A stretch of DNA of 64,000 nucleotides from Fistulifera solaris (lineage: Eukaryota > Bacillariophyta > Bacillariophyceae > Naviculales > Stauroneidaceae), in assembly GCA_030295235.1 (NCBI GenBank), contig AP026145.1:746501-810500 (forward strand). The letters are read 5' to 3'. Shown piece after piece: positions 13,322 through 23,375 of this stretch. Both the position numbers and the translations under genes were made by a program. Every line of letters starts with the position of its first letter. Position 1 is the stretch's first letter. The notes beneath the pieces were generated by a model that saw only the letters and a list, made by a program, of their open reading frames with translations, made no database searches and was not told the DNA's origin.

Positions 13322-14818
13322 ATGCCTTCTTCGGAAACCGGAGCAAGTGGCGCGCTGGAGACCTGGGATCGAATGGCCGACGTACCGATTCCTGCGCGAG
13401 CCGGAGAATCTCTCCGAAATCAATCAATACCAGCACGCCATGGTTTCTTTCGCTCGACAATGGTACCTTAGCGTAAGTGTCACCCCGCGGAAACAATGAT
13501 GTTCCGCTTCAAGAGTCTTTGTCGTTGCACTTGGTGACAAAGGTCTCGCCATTCACATTGTCGGTAAAACGGACTAGGTTGTCGCCCAAACGGCAGCATT
13601 CTTCATGGACTTGGAGGAAAAGAAGACAGAGTCGAAAGAGGATCCCAACAATATTTTTAATTTAGTGCGGGAGACCGTATCTTTGATTTTCGTGCCGCCG
13701 AAGCTCTGTGCTTCACCTGCATGTTGGAGGCAGTTCCTTGCGGAAGGTGATATTGTGTGATATTATACTCAGTGATGTACAGGCCTTTGCCCTCGGAATC
13801 TGTCCGACATTGACACAAATGACCTTTGAGAACTGTTGGTTCCAAGACGGGGCGAGACGTTTGTCGATGTGCTCGAACATCGCCAAACGCGCCTGGGCAC
13901 CTTGTCGTTTCCGTACAATACGCCGTTTCACAAGGATCATCTGAAACGCCTCATCCAAGCCAATAAGGCAGAACAGTTGATATTGCCTCGGTTGGATGAC
14001 GAGCTGGATCTTTGCCAATTTCGGCACCAGTCCAGTCGCTGACCTACGAAGTTGCCTTCTCATCCTTGGTGGGGACCGATTTTGAAAACGTGAACATTGA
14101 GACCGACAAACTGTTTCTTTCGGTCTACAATGAAAGTGACGATTTTCCCACGGAACTCATGATTTCCATTTGGAAACGCATTGGTGCTTTAGGTCATTTT
14201 AAAGAGTTGGGAGTCCGAGTCCCAGTCGACCAGGAAGTATACGAACAATTTGGCTGTGAAGTGGCAAACAGCAGGGTTATGAAGGAAGCTATCCGTGCCA
14301 TAATTGCATATCCTGGTTTGACGACTCTTCAATTCGGTGATCCTGACGGATGTGAGGATTGGGATTCTTATTTGGAGGATCTGTTTGACAAGCAGGAGGA
14401 AACAAAACGCTTCGAACATTGAAAGTGCATTTGCTCGATGAAGAATGTACATTTGACTCGGACTATGATCTTCTTCTTCATTTCGCACAATAGATTTATC
14501 ACGGTGATGAATGACGACGAAGAAATATACACCGATGGGTTGCATGTCGATGCGCTCTATGCGTTGAATCGTTTTTATCGCGGCTTGCTGGATCTAAAGG
14601 TGGAAACTCCTTCGGAACGGCCATTATTGGTGGCGACTACTTTGACGAAAGGCGCTTCCAGTAGTTTTCAGCGCATGGCTCTTTTGCTGTCCGATCATAC
14701 GGATACATTGTGTGAACTCACTCAATTTGGCGACGAGCTTGACAATCCTTCACCATCGATCCAAGTTCGAGCTCCGAAACGGAACCGGAGTCGAAAGAAG
14801 CAGCGAGGACGCAAGTAG
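13322..14818 (+). pseudogene. Broken gene with leucine-rich-repeat-like segments
   Basis: A possible start at 13322 opens MPSSETGASGALETWDRMAD. Protein-like sequence then moves through all three frames, with an in-frame TAG at 13575 in one of them. Segments with LRR-like spacing of Leu and Ile include LRKVILCDIILSDVQAFALG (about 13739), FPTELMISIWKRIGALGHFK (about 14148), TLRTLKVHLLDEECTFDSDY (about 14408) and LYALNRFYRGLLDLKVE (about 14556). The last piece ends in a basic tail, KRNRSRKKQRGRK, at 14818. At least four frame changes occur in 1.5 kb, more per kilobase than in any neighbour, so true decay is likelier here than elsewhere in the window. I do not recognise a specific family. It could also be a real gene with several assembly errors. 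Confidence 0.45.
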
Positions 14819-15117
14819 AAGACTTGCGATTGATGCAGGGACTAACCTCTTTTGAATTTCACTTGTACGTTGACTTAATCGTGTGCAACCTTAGTTCCGT
14901 AAAATTATTTTCTTTAGGCTATTCTGCTAATGCTACTGATGCTAGCTGGAGCTTTATACGTAGCATCGTTTTCCAAAATATCGCTCATTGCTGAGCATTT
15001 GTAAACACGCCTCAACTAAGATACGAAGTAGCCGAAACGTGCTTATTGTTGTTTCTAGGCCAGCAATGGCTCGTGATTCATTCGGCTCATGACGACTCCT
15101 CGCTCCTCGATCATCGA

Positions 15118-15638
15118 TCAAAATACCTCATTATCGAGTAATATTATAGTCGACAAAATCCTCGGTTGGTTACCTTCGTAAAACGCGAACAGCGGACCGG
15201 TAAACAGAGCTCCACCCACTCTTTGTAAAACGGCTGGCTGAGCACCCTCAATGATTTATGACCTGGGTGAATCTGAAGGTACCACGCCATGGCATGAAGT
15301 AAGCCCGCAAGGCGCAACAAGCGTCCAGTTCCAGTCCACGATTGATTCGCTTTCTTCGTTTGATCCTGGTCTTGAGCCGTCCATATCACAGAAGTATAGT
15401 ACATAAAACACAGTAATGGAGCATACATCAAAGCTCCCGGTGCATCGATTTGAAAGTAATAAACAAGGTAGAAAACGGTCGTGACGGTAGCCCAAGAAGG
15501 ATGGTGTGGGGCTCTTGACCATTTTAACGTCATCCTTGTTGTGAGAGGCAAATGCGATTGAAAGATCAAGATGGTCCACACAATAATGGGCACACCAAAG
15601 AAAGTTAACAGAAGGAGAGAAAGAGTCTCGATAAACAA
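15118..15638 (-). CDS. Mpo1-like / DUF962 membrane protein, frameshifted
   Basis: Mpo1-family proteins are ER membrane dioxygenases; the yeast member acts in alpha-oxidation of phytosphingosine-derived fatty acids. Here FFGVPIIVWT, FYLVYYFQIDAPGALMYAPLL and HAMAWYLQIHPGHK match the family pattern of short helices and conserved His residues. After HPGHK the frame breaks at about 15253-15257. Reading one frame over restores the family ending, IEGAQPAVLQ followed by GGALFTGPLFAFYEGNQP, to a stop at 15118. The amino end looks short, because the usual His-containing segment before FFGVP is not visible; a missed first exon or truncation is possible. The assignment rests on pattern recognition only. 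Confidence 0.55.
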
Positions 15639-16251
15639 GATAGATCAACTAGACCTAAATTCAATGTAATTCACGATACTTTATTCACAGTAAACCAACA
15701 CGGAGTAATCCGCAACAATACAAACGTCTCATCCTATTATTTGTTCTTATTTGCCCAAACGAAGACACATCACACTGAATTTCCGTCTATCTCAATAACT
15801 AACATCACAGATTTTCTGTATTTCCGTTTGTCTAACTTTTTTTACAAAAAGATCAATACTGTACCAATAAGAGACTCAATCACTTTTCCGCCTCTTAAGG
15901 CGCCAGCCAACAATCGAGTATATTATATTGAGTAGTTCAAAGACGATTTTGACCTAGTACTTGAGAGCCGAACAGTTTTGATGCTGTACACTTTACATGA
16001 GATTTGTCTGGCTCGGGGCTCGGGGCCTTATTGACCCTTGACCGTTCCTCTTTTTCTCGTTTGACCATGATGCTGCAAATGTAAAGGGCAACTATTTTTT
16101 GACAGGCATTTGTTTCATGCACAACAGTTAACTAGTCACCACCCATTCGAATCCTGCGTATGTTAGCATTTTTCGAGGCTAAATCATGACATAGCGGAAA
16201 GAAAACTTCATTAGGGAGGCGAGACACCGAGATCCCCGACCCAAAATAATC
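15639..16251. other. Intergenic, AT-rich
   Basis: Divergent upstream region of the Mpo1-like gene and the potassium-channel gene. I see only short ORFs without protein-like composition. Confidence 0.5.
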
Positions 16252-17796
16252 ATGTCGAGCATTCGCACCAACCGCCCTTCACCCTTCAAGGATTCTTCGA
16301 ACATAGTAGCAACAATCGATGTCGAATCGGGATTTTCGTCTCATACTTACGAAAAGCGGTTGCTGGAAAAAGCACGACAGATCTGGGCTCGAAAAGCCGC
16401 CACGGCCAGTGCGATCGCCATTGTCGTATTGCTCGTCGTGGGCGTTTCCTTTTTCGTCTCGTCACGACGTGGTCTTGGTCGCAATCATTCTTATTTGCCA
16501 TTTCGACGGCTACCAGTGTCGGATACGGTCATATTCATACACCACGAACGACTCTATTTCAACTCTTTTGTCTCTTTACATACTGGTGGGTTTCGCGCTG
16601 CTGGCGTTGGTGGCGGCCCAGCTTTATCAGTACTTCACTCTGGACGATGCGATCGAAACATCCGAAACTAAACGACCCAGCGGTCGGGCCTCGCCCACAA
16701 ATCCTACAAGGTCCAAACACAGCGAAATATTCGGTCTCTGGGAAGGAGAAATCAAAAGGGCGTTTCGTCAAACACATCATGAGCGAGCCCTTTCCGTCGG
16801 CGTCCCTCTCTTTCTCGTCTTTTTCAGTGGTACGATCGTCATTGGAACCGCCGAAGAATGGAGTTTTCACGAAGCATTGTACTTTGCCGTAGTATCGTCT
16901 ACGTCCGTGGGGTACGGTGATTTTACTCCCAAAACGACTCTGAGTATTTGGGTCACCTGCATCTGGTTGCCCTGCAGCATCCTCTTCATGTCCATCAGCA
17001 TGGGGACGATGGCTCAGTGGTATTTAAAAGATTGGCGGTACAGAGCCAGCATTCTGCGGTTTGCTCATGCAGGAGGACCGCACGTATTACCCACGGTACT
17101 TTTATTTGCTGGGGCGCTTCTGATTGGGCAGATTGAGGAATGGACGTTCCTGGAATCCGTTTATTTTGCGGTGGTGAGTTCCTGCACCGTTGGCTACGGG
17201 GATTTTCATCCGAGCACGACCATTGGCATGACGCTAACGATGATATGGCTGCCTTGTAGCATTTTGTCCATCTCGGTGTATATGAGTGTGGTGGCCCGGC
17301 TGTTTCTGCGTCTCAGTAACCAAATGAATGAAGAACTGGACCGCTGGATTCGACAAAGAAACACCCATATCGTGTCCGCGTGTGGTGGGGTCATCGTCGT
17401 GGCACTCCCGCTACTTCTTACATTACTGACGGGTGCTTTTCTGGTGGGGCACGCGGAGCGATGGTCGTTCGTGGAATCCGTCTATTTTGCGTTGGTGAGC
17501 TCTTTTACAATTGGTAAGTCAACAGATGTTTATTTCTCATAGTCGAAACTGCACACCGACTGACGATCGCACTTTCACTAGGCTACGGAGATTACCATCC
17601 GAGGACGACGTTGGGCATGGTTTTCACGTGTGCGTGGCTGCCTTGTAATCTCGTTTTTACTTCTGTCTACATGGGCTCGATTGCACAGTGGTATTTATCC
17701 TGGAGCGCAAAGAAGATACAACGATTGGAAGACCAACTGCGGCGACATGGATCGGAGGAATTTGACACCGAGAAAACTATTATTTCTTCTTCGTAA
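16252..17796 (+). CDS. Four-pore (4 x 2TM-P) potassium channel in one polypeptide
   Basis: Membrane channel of about 495 residues built from four tandem M1-pore-M2 modules. The selectivity filters are TSVGYGH (16512-16532), TSVGYGD (16901-16921), CTVGYGD (about 17183-17203) and TIGYGD, the last split by an intron at 17514-17581 (donor GTAAGT, acceptor ACTAG). Modules 2-4 share a pore helix of the form EEWSF/ESVYFAVVSS before the filter and an M2 beginning IWLPCS or AWLPCN. Module 1 is more divergent (TWSWSQSFLFAISTA). No EF-hand, RCK or cyclic-nucleotide domain is visible; the tail is a short charged helix (KKIQRLEDQLRRHG). Two one-base losses, near 16466 and 16574-16580, shift the frame inside module 1. 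Usual channels of this fold have one pore per subunit (tetramers) or two (K2P dimers), so a single chain could form the whole pore. That last step is inference. Confidence 0.85.
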
Positions 17797-18032
17797 AAAC
17801 GCACCGATCGTAAACGGTAAAATGAATTTCGGAAGAAAAACAACCCTAAACTAAACCTAATAGACGAATAATTTTAGAGAAGGCTCTCATTCGCGACACT
17901 AAAATTCGCAGTGAAGAACTTGCTACCTACTTGGTCTTTGCGAATACATAATCATAACTGTCTAATAATTAAATTGACCAGATTGCAGAGCCAACGCAGA
18001 TTTTAAACCTCCTCAACAAAACAAAGAACTGT

Positions 18033-18674
18033 TTAAGCACAGCATCCTTTCTTCTTCTTGCCTCCATCGGACAGAGAGATGGTTTGACCGGCACTCAACG
18101 AGCTGCCCGCCGCGGCTTCCTCGGCTTGCATGTTACGGCGCGACATGAGACGGTAGATTTCCGTCAAAATTCGTTGAAAGGCAGTGTCCACACCACTGGC
18201 ATCCAACGCCGATGTCTCAATGAACGCCAGATTGTGCTGTTCCGAAAAGGCCATCGCTTCGTCCGTTTCTACGGCACGCAAGTGTCGAAGATCGGACTTA
18301 TTACCCACCAACATGACTACAATGTTGGCTTCCGCGTGATCTCGAAGTTCTTTCAACCAACGCTCCACATTTTCAAAGGTCGGGTGCTTGGAAATGTCGT
18401 AGACCAACAAGGCACCGACCGCCCCGCGATAGTAGGCGGACGTGATCGCACGGTAACGTTCTTGTCCAGCGGTATCCCAAATTTGCGCCTTGATCGTCTT
18501 TCCTTCCGCCTGAATGGATTTTGTGGCAAATTCGACACCAATCGTCGACTTGGATTCCAAGTTAAACTCGTTTCGGGTGAAACGAGACAGCAAATTCGAT
18601 TTGCCCACGCCACTGTCGCCAATGAGCACAATTTTGAAGAGGTAATCGTATTCTTCGTCAACGCGCGATCCCAT
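18033..18674 (-). CDS. RAB11: Rab11-family small GTPase
   Basis: Membrane-trafficking GTPase of recycling endosomes and the trans-Golgi; 213 residues, intact, no intron. The P-loop is GDSGVGKS (residues 19-26), followed by the switch I segment TIGVEF, switch [13 protein letters not shown], and the guanine-specificity motifs NKSDL and ETSALD. The effector region and the phrase [19 protein letters not shown] are typical of Rab11/RabA. The hypervariable tail is polar and ends KKKKGCCA, with two cysteines for geranylgeranylation. The start at 18674 gives the usual Rab11 amino terminus, [14 protein letters not shown]. The nearest upstream gene, a secreted lipase, is divergent. Confidence 0.95.
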   Translation of the reverse strand: MGSRVDEEYDYLFKIVLIGDSGVGKSNLLSRFTRNEFNLESKSTIGVEFATKSIQAEGKTIKAQIWDTAGQERYRAITSAYYRGAVGALLVYDISKHPTFENVERWLKELRDHAEANIVVMLVGNKSDLRHLRAVETDEAMAFSEQHNLAFIETSALDASGVDTAFQRILTEIYRLMSRRNMQAEEAAAGSSLSAGQTISLSDGGKKKKGCCA

Positions 18675-19452
18675 GGTAATGTTTATTAGCTGTAAATGAG
18701 TAACAGAAGCACAAGTGAGGAAAGGAAAATGCTTGTTATAGAAGAGGGCAACGACAGCTCGCTCGAATGAATTATTACTCAGTCAACGGCATTGTGGACG
18801 GTCATTCCGTTTGTACAGAAAGAACTATAGTAATACGTGACGTCAACCTTGGACACCGTTGAACGGGCGAATTATTTTCCTCCTCGAAAGGAAGGCCCCC
18901 GCGCAACCATTGCAACAAAAACAACAATCATGATGTGCATGATGTGAAAAGACAAGTCAAACGACAGCCACAGCATACCTCGATGAAAAAATAAAGACTT
19001 CTTTTGCTCGTGTAAAGTGTGCGTTGCACGTTTTTTTGCAACACTCCTCGCGGAACGGAATGGCGAACCGGACGGTCTTTTTACAGTACAAGTAGTCTTA
19101 TCTATGAAAAGTGTTCGACCGTTAGATCGTACAGTAATATAGGACCAACGAAAATAATAGTACTCTTATTGAATTCAACTGCTTGTTCCGGTACTTCTTT
19201 ATTTCGTGACTACAGTACCGGTACGAGCTTTTCTAGTTGACGATCTACGGACCTCAACGGACTACTCAACAATGGATAGTGGATGGCCGTCGCAGCACGT
19301 CAGAGCTCATTCGTTCTCTCTTTTTCTCATTCCAATCCCATCACAAATTATCCAACAGCCGACGACTCTTTCACCAATTAATTCCAGGAGTGCCTTCGAT
19401 TGGTACATACTTTCATAGTATTGGGACTAACCTATTAAATTTAGACGCCGCC
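18675..19452. promoter_or_regulatory. Divergent promoter region with a palindromic CRE
   Basis: It separates Rab11 (-) from the secreted lipase (+). A perfect palindromic cAMP-response-type element, TGACGTCA, lies at 18838-18845. CRE-like ACGTCA/TGACGT elements are established in CO2- and light-responsive diatom promoters such as the PtCA1 promoter. Whether this copy is used is unknown. An open frame reaches back to 19237 but looks non-coding before 19453. Confidence 0.4.
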
Positions 19453-21909
19453 ATGAGGATAAAAACGATCGTATATTGCCTGCTCCCCTGGACCCACGCG
19501 TTGATTGTGACGAGCCCACCACCGCGCCATCGGCACACAACTCGATACGCCACGGTGGAAGCCATTTTAGAAGATTCGCGCGTCCAGTTCGATATGGATA
19601 TTGCCGTCTTTTGCGGAGGACTCGCCTTTGATGCTTACGTGGAACCACCGGCCGATAGCAGTCGCTGGGAAACGGGTAGCAAGGGATGGAAAGTGGCCTT
19701 TTGTTCCGAGGCGTTTACACGGAATCTCTACCAAGGATTGGTCAAGGTGAAGGTCAAAAAAATCCTCGACTTACCCAGTAGTCCCGATGGTGACAACGCC
19801 GCCGAACAAATTGTGACAGGCAAGGGTGTCGACGCGTGTTTGCTCGTCGCTGTATTGGAGGGTCACTGGAAGGAAGATATCGATTTGCTGGAGAAGGAGC
19901 AGTATCACGATGGAGTCTTGGGATTGACGGGGGCCGCACATGTTGGAAGGACTAGTACGGCATGGTCGAATGTGGATGAGCGGGCGAGTCAACAAAGCCT
20001 GAAACAGCGGGGCGAACCGAAGCCGTATCATATTCCTGCCACGTGGGGCAAAGGTGGCATAGCCGTATGGCCGGAAGCACCACCGCAGGACCGGAAGCAG
20101 GTCAAGGAATCCGACAGTCCTAAGAAAGGGCGCATCACGAATCGGAGCAATCAATTTTTTCTTTACGTTCAAGATCCCAGCACAGCGCGGCTGGTCTTTA
20201 CCGTAGCGGATGACAATCGAGTTGGAGGTCTGGTAGGCGTAGGGTCGACTCATAAGCGTTTAACCAGCCTCATTCCCAAAGCAGCAAATGCACCGGAGCA
20301 GTGGATGGACGAGTGGAAGAAAGCAATGATCGAACAGGCCCGTCGAAAGGGTGAAACAGATGAGTTCGAGGTGCCAGCGATAGATCCTTCCAAATTAGGA
20401 GCTTCATGGGAAGGAAAGCTGAAACTCATATCGAAACCACGAAAGAAGAGCAAGCAGGGACAAATTATGACCGGAGTTGCCGCAGGGGCGGCCGTGGCGG
20501 GTCCCATGGGAGCTGCCGCTGGATTTGTGATTGGGAATTTGTACGAGGGACAGGTGCAAGGCGTCATTGAGTGCGAATTGAATTATTTACCGATTTTGCC
20601 AAATCCAGCGGCACGACGACCGGTGTATACGGTCAAGGGAGGAATGCCGGGAATTGACTGGGGTGAACTGTTCCAAAAGTACCAAACGCGCAAAAGTCAG
20701 TTATCGGAGACTTCCAGCCAGCCAACCCCGTCCGTGTCGGACATTGGGCAGAAACTGAGAGAGATGAAGGATCTTGAACATTGCTTCTTTGTGAATCATG
20801 ATATCACAGGCGGTACATGTGCTGTTTATCGATCGTTGGAGAAAAAGGTGATCGTCGTGTCGTTTCGAGGCACTTGTGAACCTGTGGACTTGTTTACCGA
20901 CACGACTTTAGTACAGGAGCCATGGATCGAAGGAGAGGATATGAAAGATCCAGAAATCATTAAAGTTCATTCTGGTTTTCGAACATCCATGGATTCCATT
21001 TCGAGGAGGTTGAAGGAGCTTATATTGGCGACACCGACACCGGGTGATGACATATCGGATTATGATATGCTGGTAACAGGTCATTCGCTGGGTGGTGCTC
21101 TCGCAACACTATTCACTGCCGACATAGGCGAACATGGAATCGATGCCGGTCGCGGTTTACCTCAATCGAAACCTTCTGATGTGTGGTGGAAGAGCATTGC
21201 CAACACTCTCATTGGCCAAAAGGCCGCAGATATGGAAGGCAAAAAACCTCCACGCCCGAAGTCATTATACTTGTACAACTTTGGAAGTCCCCGAGTCGGA
21301 AATGAACGCTTCCGTATCATGTTTGACTCTCTGCTCGCCGATGGCCGCATCACACAGGCCTACCGAGTGGTCAATGGCGAAGATGTGGTGGCGCGATTGC
21401 CCCGGACGGTCAATGCTCTCGTGTTCGGGAACGTTGGTTACGATCACGTGGGGACTACCGTCTTGGTCAAAGACCCTAGTCAAGCCGACGATGGCGAACC
21501 GTTATTGTGGGTCGAGGGCGAATCCGATGACAATACTTGTCCCGTACGCGATGGCATTGCGTTAACCAACCCTTTGAGTGAAGGGTCTTTGCTCGCCGAT
21601 CTAATCAATGCGACCAAGACTGTACTCAACGATGAAGACACCTCGAAGAATGCCGATCTATGGACCAAAGTCGGCAGCGCCGCCATGATGGTGACCGAAC
21701 GCATCAAAACGGTCTCCGCCAGTGACCTGGCGTCGGTGTTGGGTATCGATCAGAAGTTTACAGAACGTGAGGTTCGAATCATTCAGAGCCTTTTGGAAGG
21801 GAAAGCGGTAGCTCACCACATGGAAGATCAGTATTATGGATCAATGGGACGAGCGTGCGGATACAAAGCGGTAGTTGGTGAAGAACTTGTCGAGTTGCAA
21901 GATACTTAA
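19453..21909 (+). CDS. Secreted C2-domain plus class-3 lipase protein
   Basis: Predicted triacylglycerol or galactolipid lipase of 818 residues. I chose the ATG at 19453 over an in-frame ATG at 19237 because it has a good context (gccgccATG) and begins a signal peptide, MRIKTIVYCLLPWTHALIV. The first half resembles a C2 beta-sandwich (VAFCSEAFTRNLYQGLVKVKV, and FFLYVQDPSTARLVFTVADD). It is followed by a Gly/Ala-rich hydrophobic stretch (GVAAGAAVAGPMGAAAGFVI, about residues 340-360) that could sit in a membrane. The lipase_3 core has VVSFRGT, the nucleophile elbow GHSLGG (Ser545), Asp644 in NGEDVV and His665 in YDHVG, a complete triad. The signal peptide indicates entry into the secretory route; plastid or vacuole cannot be separated without a clear cleavage motif. 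The frame is intact. Confidence 0.85.
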   Translation: MRIKTIVYCLLPWTHALIVTSPPPRHRHTTRYATVEAILEDSRVQFDMDIAVFCGGLAFDAYVEPPADSSRWETGSKGWKVAFCSEAFTRNLYQGLVKVKVKKILDLPSSPDGDNAAEQIVTGKGVDACLLVAVLEGHWKEDIDLLEKEQYHDGVLGLTGAAHVGRTSTAWSNVDERASQQSLKQRGEPKPYHIPATWGKGGIAVWPEAPPQDRKQVKESDSPKKGRITNRSNQFFLYVQDPSTARLVFTVADDNRVGGLVGVGSTHKRLTSLIPKAANAPEQWMDEWKKAMIEQARRKGETDEFEVPAIDPSKLGASWEGKLKLISKPRKKSKQGQIMTGVAAGAAVAGPMGAAAGFVIGNLYEGQVQGVIECELNYLPILPNPAARRPVYTVKGGMPGIDWGELFQKYQTRKSQLSETSSQPTPSVSDIGQKLREMKDLEHCFFVNHDITGGTCAVYRSLEKKVIVVSFRGTCEPVDLFTDTTLVQEPWIEGEDMKDPEIIKVHSGFRTSMDSISRRLKELILATPTPGDDISDYDMLVTGHSLGGALATLFTADIGEHGIDAGRGLPQSKPSDVWWKSIANTLIGQKAADMEGKKPPRPKSLYLYNFGSPRVGNERFRIMFDSLLADGRITQAYRVVNGEDVVARLPRTVNALVFGNVGYDHVGTTVLVKDPSQADDGEPLLWVEGESDDNTCPVRDGIALTNPLSEGSLLADLINATKTVLNDEDTSKNADLWTKVGSAAMMVTERIKTVSASDLASVLGIDQKFTEREVRIIQSLLEGKAVAHHMEDQYYGSMGRACGYKAVVGEELVELQDT

Positions 21910-22054
21910 GATTTTGAAGTGACGAGGCGGTAACGGTTTAAAAATAGAATAGATAACAGTTGGTTTTAGTATGTGTCATTAGCCTTTCTTGTTATTAATG
22001 TACAATAAGTTATGAAACAACATCCACAAAGGATGAATATGTGCATTTGTGTTT

Positions 22055-22675
22055 TCAGGATTGTTCCAGTAGTAAAGCAGCAGCACTGGCTTGCCCCATG
22101 GCCTGCGCAAAGAGGCGACTGGGTCGACTGATCGATTCGCAGCTGGTGCGAATGACTTCATCGGAGGATTGCGATTTTTGTAGGTCGAGAAGCAGTTCGG
22201 CCAATTCAAAACGCCGAACTTGTCGATCTTTGCTCATCGAGCGAGCGGTCCATCGTTCCATTCCGACACGGTTGGGTGCGGCGGTGATCCATCGTTGCAA
22301 GTGACTGCGCTCGGAGGGAGTCGATAGGAGCTGGAAGGGTTCGTGTTCGGACATGGCGCTCTTGCAAATCGTAAAGGAATGCTCCAACACCCGTTGATAG
22401 CTGAAGGGTGCCCGGTTTTGCGACTCGAATTGAATGATCGTTTTGGCCATGCCCATGGTATTTCGTTTGAACATTTTGTAATCGGCGGAGCTATACCATA
22501 GCTCCGCGCAGTCTTCACTGCACAGCATTTGGTTCTCGTGGTAGACATTGGCAATGTCGTCGAAGGAAACCGCCTTGGAAGAAGTAGTCGTCTTCGGCTC
22601 GGTTCTTTCCACAGTGACCGTCGATGAGACGGACGATGCGCAGTCGAGAAGTGATAGATCGCGTTGTACACCCAT
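22055..22675 (-). CDS. Small hypothetical protein with SFDD and WYSSADYKMFK motifs
   Basis: About 206 residues from the ATG at 22675; an upstream in-frame ATG at 22834 adds a stretch that looks non-coding. After a Ser/Thr-rich amino end come SFDDIANVYHENQMLCSEDC, WYSSADYKMFKRNTMGMAK and RCxE-type segments, then RVGMERWTARSMSKDRQVRR and an acidic-basic helix. I have seen similar D-x-x-x-W[YF]-S-x-x-[DE]-Y-x-x-F/M segments in small diatom proteins of unknown function, but I cannot name a domain. No signal peptide or membrane segment is seen. It converges on the lipase gene, with 145 bp between stops. Its own promoter region is 22676-23375. Confidence 0.7.
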   Translation of the reverse strand: MGVQRDLSLLDCASSVSSTVTVERTEPKTTTSSKAVSFDDIANVYHENQMLCSEDCAELWYSSADYKMFKRNTMGMAKTIIQFESQNRAPFSYQRVLEHSFTICKSAMSEHEPFQLLSTPSERSHLQRWITAAPNRVGMERWTARSMSKDRQVRRFELAELLLDLQKSQSSDEVIRTSCESISRPSRLFAQAMGQASAAALLLEQS

Positions 22676-23375
22676 TGTTTTCCGATGATTCTTCTTGGTG
22701 AAGTTGATTGCTAGTGTTAGCAACATTGAAAAGAAAGGAAAGGAAAAAATTGTGACAGCGGAACAGAAGCGAGAAGAAAGCAAGTGCGAATTCGGGTCTG
22801 GCATCGGGACATTTCCCCACTTCACCGAACACAAAGAACCGTCGAACGGATCTTTTCCGGGGAGTATTTTGTTTTTGAATTGTGAACTCTCTTTTTGTAG
22901 CTTTTCTTTGCTTTCATTTTGCTCCCCGTGTTTCTACGGACCTTTTTCCCGCATGCCGTTTTCGGCTTTCGGCCCAAGTTCTGTCGCCCAAGCAAATGGA
23001 TAGGGAAAATCCGACTATACGAAAAACAGTCGGACGCCTATCAGCGAAGGAGGAAGAATCCTACTTGGTGTACTTTATCATGTACAGTATCACTTCCCCG
23101 ATCATTTCCGATTAACCCTTAACCCCGACCCGTGTTCAACTAGCTCAGGACTCAACTATGGAGGAACCTTAGTTCGTAAAAACAAAAAAAAAGACGAGAT
23201 CCTAGTCAAAAAACCAAAGCTAGCTCCTAACAATGGCAAGCGTGCTTATAATTTACATACAGAAGAATTATAAAAGCAAGAGATACCGTTGAAAGGAAAG
23301 TTGAGCGTGCAAATAGCCTGTCAATGATGGAAAGGATGATTGTCCATGCTTCGACCACTGTCGAAACGATTGGTG
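22676..23375. other. Intergenic
   Basis: Upstream of the WYSSADY protein and downstream of the tyrosine recombinase-like gene. Only short spurious ORFs and AT-rich stretches near 23180-23200; no RNA gene is recognised. Confidence 0.5.

Noticed and set aside
16140-16165. Possible tRNA B-box (attcgaatcc)
   Set aside because: No A-box or cloverleaf could be built around it.
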